DNA of 44,232 nt, taken from contig CAIOFO010000057.1 of NCBI GenBank assembly GCA_903857685.1, forward strand, positions 1 to 44,232. The letters run 5' to 3'. This document shows, one piece after another, positions 42,728-44,232 of the stretch (position 1 is the first letter of the stretch; every line of letters begins with the position of its first letter). Origin of the DNA: an uncultured Alphaproteobacteria bacterium (GTDB lineage: Bacteria > Pseudomonadota > Alphaproteobacteria > Micropepsales > Micropepsaceae). The notes under the pieces are model-generated. The model ran no database searches and was not told the DNA's origin. It was given only the letters and a program-made list of their open reading frames with translations. The position numbers and the translations under genes were made by a program.

Positions 42728-43615
42728 ATGGAGACTTCCCGGCCAACCCTGGATCAGATTGGGGTGTTCCTGGCCATCGTGGAGGCGGGCAGCTTTACCG
42801 CCGCCGCCAGGAAACTGAACCGCGCCACCTCGGTGATTTCCTACGCCGTCGCCAACCTGGAAGCGCAGCTCGGCGTCAGCCTGTTTGAACGCGCCGGGGC
42901 GCGGCGGCCGCGCCTGACCGAAGCGGGCCGCGCCATCCTTTCGGACAGCCGGGGCATCGCCCTGGCGCTCAGCGGGCTGGTCGCCAAGGCGCGCGGACTG
43001 ACACAGGGTCTGGAAGCGGAAGTTTCGCTGGTGGTGGACGTGATGCTTCCCGCCAAGCGGCTGGTGCGGGCACTGGACGAGTTCCGTAACAAATTTCCCA
43101 CCGTGGCGCTGCGCCTGCGCGTGGAGGCACTGGGGGCGGTGACCCAGGCGGTGACGGAGGGCCTCGCAGCGTTCGGAATTTCGGGACCGCTGCCGATCGA
43201 AAGCGATGCCATCACCCGCGGACCCGCCGGTTCGATCAAGCTGATCCCGGTGGCGGCGCCGGAGCATCCCCTGGCCGGGCAAGGCAAGATCAGCGCCGCC
43301 CTGTTGCGCGACCATGTGCAACTGGTGCTGACCGACCGCTCGGCGCTGACGCAAGGCCGCGACTTCGGCGTCCTGGCGGTCAGGAGCTGGCGGCTGGCGG
43401 ACCTGGGCGCCAAACATGCGCTGCTGCTGGCCGGACTGGGCTGGGGCAACATGCCCAAATGGGTGGTTTCGGACGACATCAAGCGCGGGCGGCTGGTGCG
43501 GCTTGCAATCGAAAGCGATGGCGAGCTGGTCTATCACTTTCATTCGCTCTATCGCAGTGACGCGCCGCCCGGCCCCGCCGCCTATTGGCTGATGGAACGA
43601 CTGTCGCAGTCGTGA
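42728..43615 (+). CDS. LysR family transcriptional regulator
   Basis: 295 residues. The N-terminal HTH is typical: VFLAIVEAGSFTAAARKLNR, then VISYAVANLEAQLGVSLFER. The substrate-binding domain starts around residue 90 (LEAEVSLVVDVM, then HVQLVLTD). It probably controls the divergent wrbA in response to a quinone or redox signal. Inducer unknown. Confidence 0.94.
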   Translation: METSRPTLDQIGVFLAIVEAGSFTAAARKLNRATSVISYAVANLEAQLGVSLFERAGARRPRLTEAGRAILSDSRGIALALSGLVAKARGLTQGLEAEVSLVVDVMLPAKRLVRALDEFRNKFPTVALRLRVEALGAVTQAVTEGLAAFGISGPLPIESDAITRGPAGSIKLIPVAAPEHPLAGQGKISAALLRDHVQLVLTDRSALTQGRDFGVLAVRSWRLADLGAKHALLLAGLGWGNMPKWVVSDDIKRGRLVRLAIESDGELVYHFHSLYRSDAPPGPAAYWLMERLSQS

Positions 43616-43666
43616 CTTACCGTGGCTTAGCCGTGTAGGCTACAGCCCCTTTCCAACGGAGATCCT

Positions 43667-44029
43667 ATGGCTAAAGCGAAGAAAAAATCCAAGGCGAAAA
43701 AGTCCAAGGCTAAACCGGCGAAAAAGAAAGCCAAGAAGTCCGTAAAGCGCGCCGCCGCACGGGCCCCGGCCAAGGCGAAAAAGAGCAAGAAGGTTGCCGC
43801 CAAGGCCAAGAAGCCGGCCCCGAAAAAAGCTGCGAAGAAGAAGATTGTCGGCGAAGGCGATTACGCCGCCAGCAGAAAATTCGACAAGGATCAGGCCAGC
43901 TTCGTCAAGCGCAACAAGGCGAAAATTCCCGCCTTGGGTAAGGAAGCGGAAGCGGCCCTGGACGGATCGGAAGGCGCCAATCTGCGAGCCGCCGAACAGG
44001 AAGCGATAAACCGCTCCGTTATCGAGTGA
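43667..44029 (+). CDS. Lysine-rich histone H1-like protein
   Basis: 120 residues. The first 60 residues are Lys/Ala/Pro repeats (KKSKAKKSKAKPAKKK and similar) like eukaryotic H1 tails and bacterial Hc1-like proteins, and suit DNA binding. The remaining 60 form a conserved acidic-neutral module (GEGDYAASRKFDKDQASFVK, then ALDGSEGANLRAAEQEA). ATG 43667 has GGAG upstream. Probably a nucleoid-associated protein; not tested. Confidence 0.82.
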   Translation: MAKAKKKSKAKKSKAKPAKKKAKKSVKRAAARAPAKAKKSKKVAAKAKKPAPKKAAKKKIVGEGDYAASRKFDKDQASFVKRNKAKIPALGKEAEAALDGSEGANLRAAEQEAINRSVIE

Positions 44030-44079
44030 GCCAGTGGCGCGCATAGCGCGTGAGCTGGTCCTGTGCACCTGCGTTAACT

Positions 44080-44232
44080 GGCGAACGCCGCGAGTTTAGG
44101 CGAGCGGCCATGAACACGCCGCGGCTGCCCACTGCCGATCCAATTGGATCGGCAGTGTTTGTCTGATTGGCGGCATCCGCCGCCGGGCCGCGGCGTGTTC
44201 ATGGCCGCTCGCCTAAACTCGCGGCGTTGGCC
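44080..44232. repeat. Nested palindromic element with 42-bp inverted arms (may continue past the window)
   Basis: The arms 44084-44125 and 44187-44228 are perfect 42-bp inverted repeats (46 bp with one mismatch, 44080-44125 versus 44187-44232). Between them are a perfect 28-bp palindrome (44130-44157) and a GGCGG-CAT-CCGCC hairpin (44170-44182). This forms a branched cruciform. No ORF inside. It looks like a MITE or large bacterial dispersed repeat; the right boundary may lie outside the window. Confidence 0.85.

Overview
The window looks like a GC-rich alphaproteobacterial chromosome. The main evidence is the gene order metK-trmB-rimP-nusA-ylxR-infB-rbfA-truB, an ActR/RegA-ActS/RegB redox pair beside a SCO1/SenC gene, MmcB, and an RpoE/ChrR (ECF11-type) module. 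No genus can be fixed from sequence alone; a lineage near Micropepsales/Rhizomicrobium is only a guess.

Region 1 (1-8585, all minus strand) is the translation/transcription-factor superoperon: metK, trmB, a one-TM small protein, rimP, nusA, ylxR, infB, rbfA and truB (cut by the window edge). RimP has no ATG, GTG or TTG able to supply its conserved N-terminus; an AUC start with a good Shine-Dalgarno is the best candidate. Region 2 (8586-18553) is ordinary chromosome: hisB, mmcB, a YjbR-like gene, regA/regB, sco1, folD-yggT, tRNA-Ala(CGC), a secreted FliL-like protein, a CHASE2 protein with a degenerate cyclase domain, a VanX-type dipeptidase, a short DUF2817-like protein and tRNA-Arg(CCG). A small palindromic repeat occurs twice here, once inside the mmcB reading frame.

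Region 3 (18505-35307) is a 16.8-kb integrative element in the tRNA-Arg gene. It has 52-bp att repeats, a tyrosine integrase next to attR, and repeated AGCAAACA-type putative integrase arm sites at both ends. Its core is a replication module: an HTH protein, a prim-pol primase and a DUF3987-type helicase in overlapping ORFs, followed by a 28-bp inverted pair of 9-bp iterons that could be an origin. No relaxase, conjugation or capsid genes are recognisable, so it looks like a replicating IME or satellite-like element. Cargo includes two tandem small paralogues, a lipoprotein behind an elaborate folded leader RNA, a zinc-ribbon protein, DUF736, PilZ and DUF2336 signalling proteins and a 5'-truncated histidine kinase. 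An older integrase remnant lies near its right end.

Region 4 (35308-44232) returns to chromosome. The ECF sigma factor/ChrR/DUF2177 operon and the divergently placed FAD oxidoreductase-DUF1365 operon each have the same promoter architecture, TGATCC-N18-TATAAG, which points to one singlet-oxygen-type stress regulon. Then come an esterase lipoprotein, a secreted protein, beta-carbonic anhydrase, a MaoC-like protein, WrbA with a divergent LysR regulator, and a lysine-rich histone-like protein. The window ends in a nested palindrome with 42-bp perfect inverted arms.
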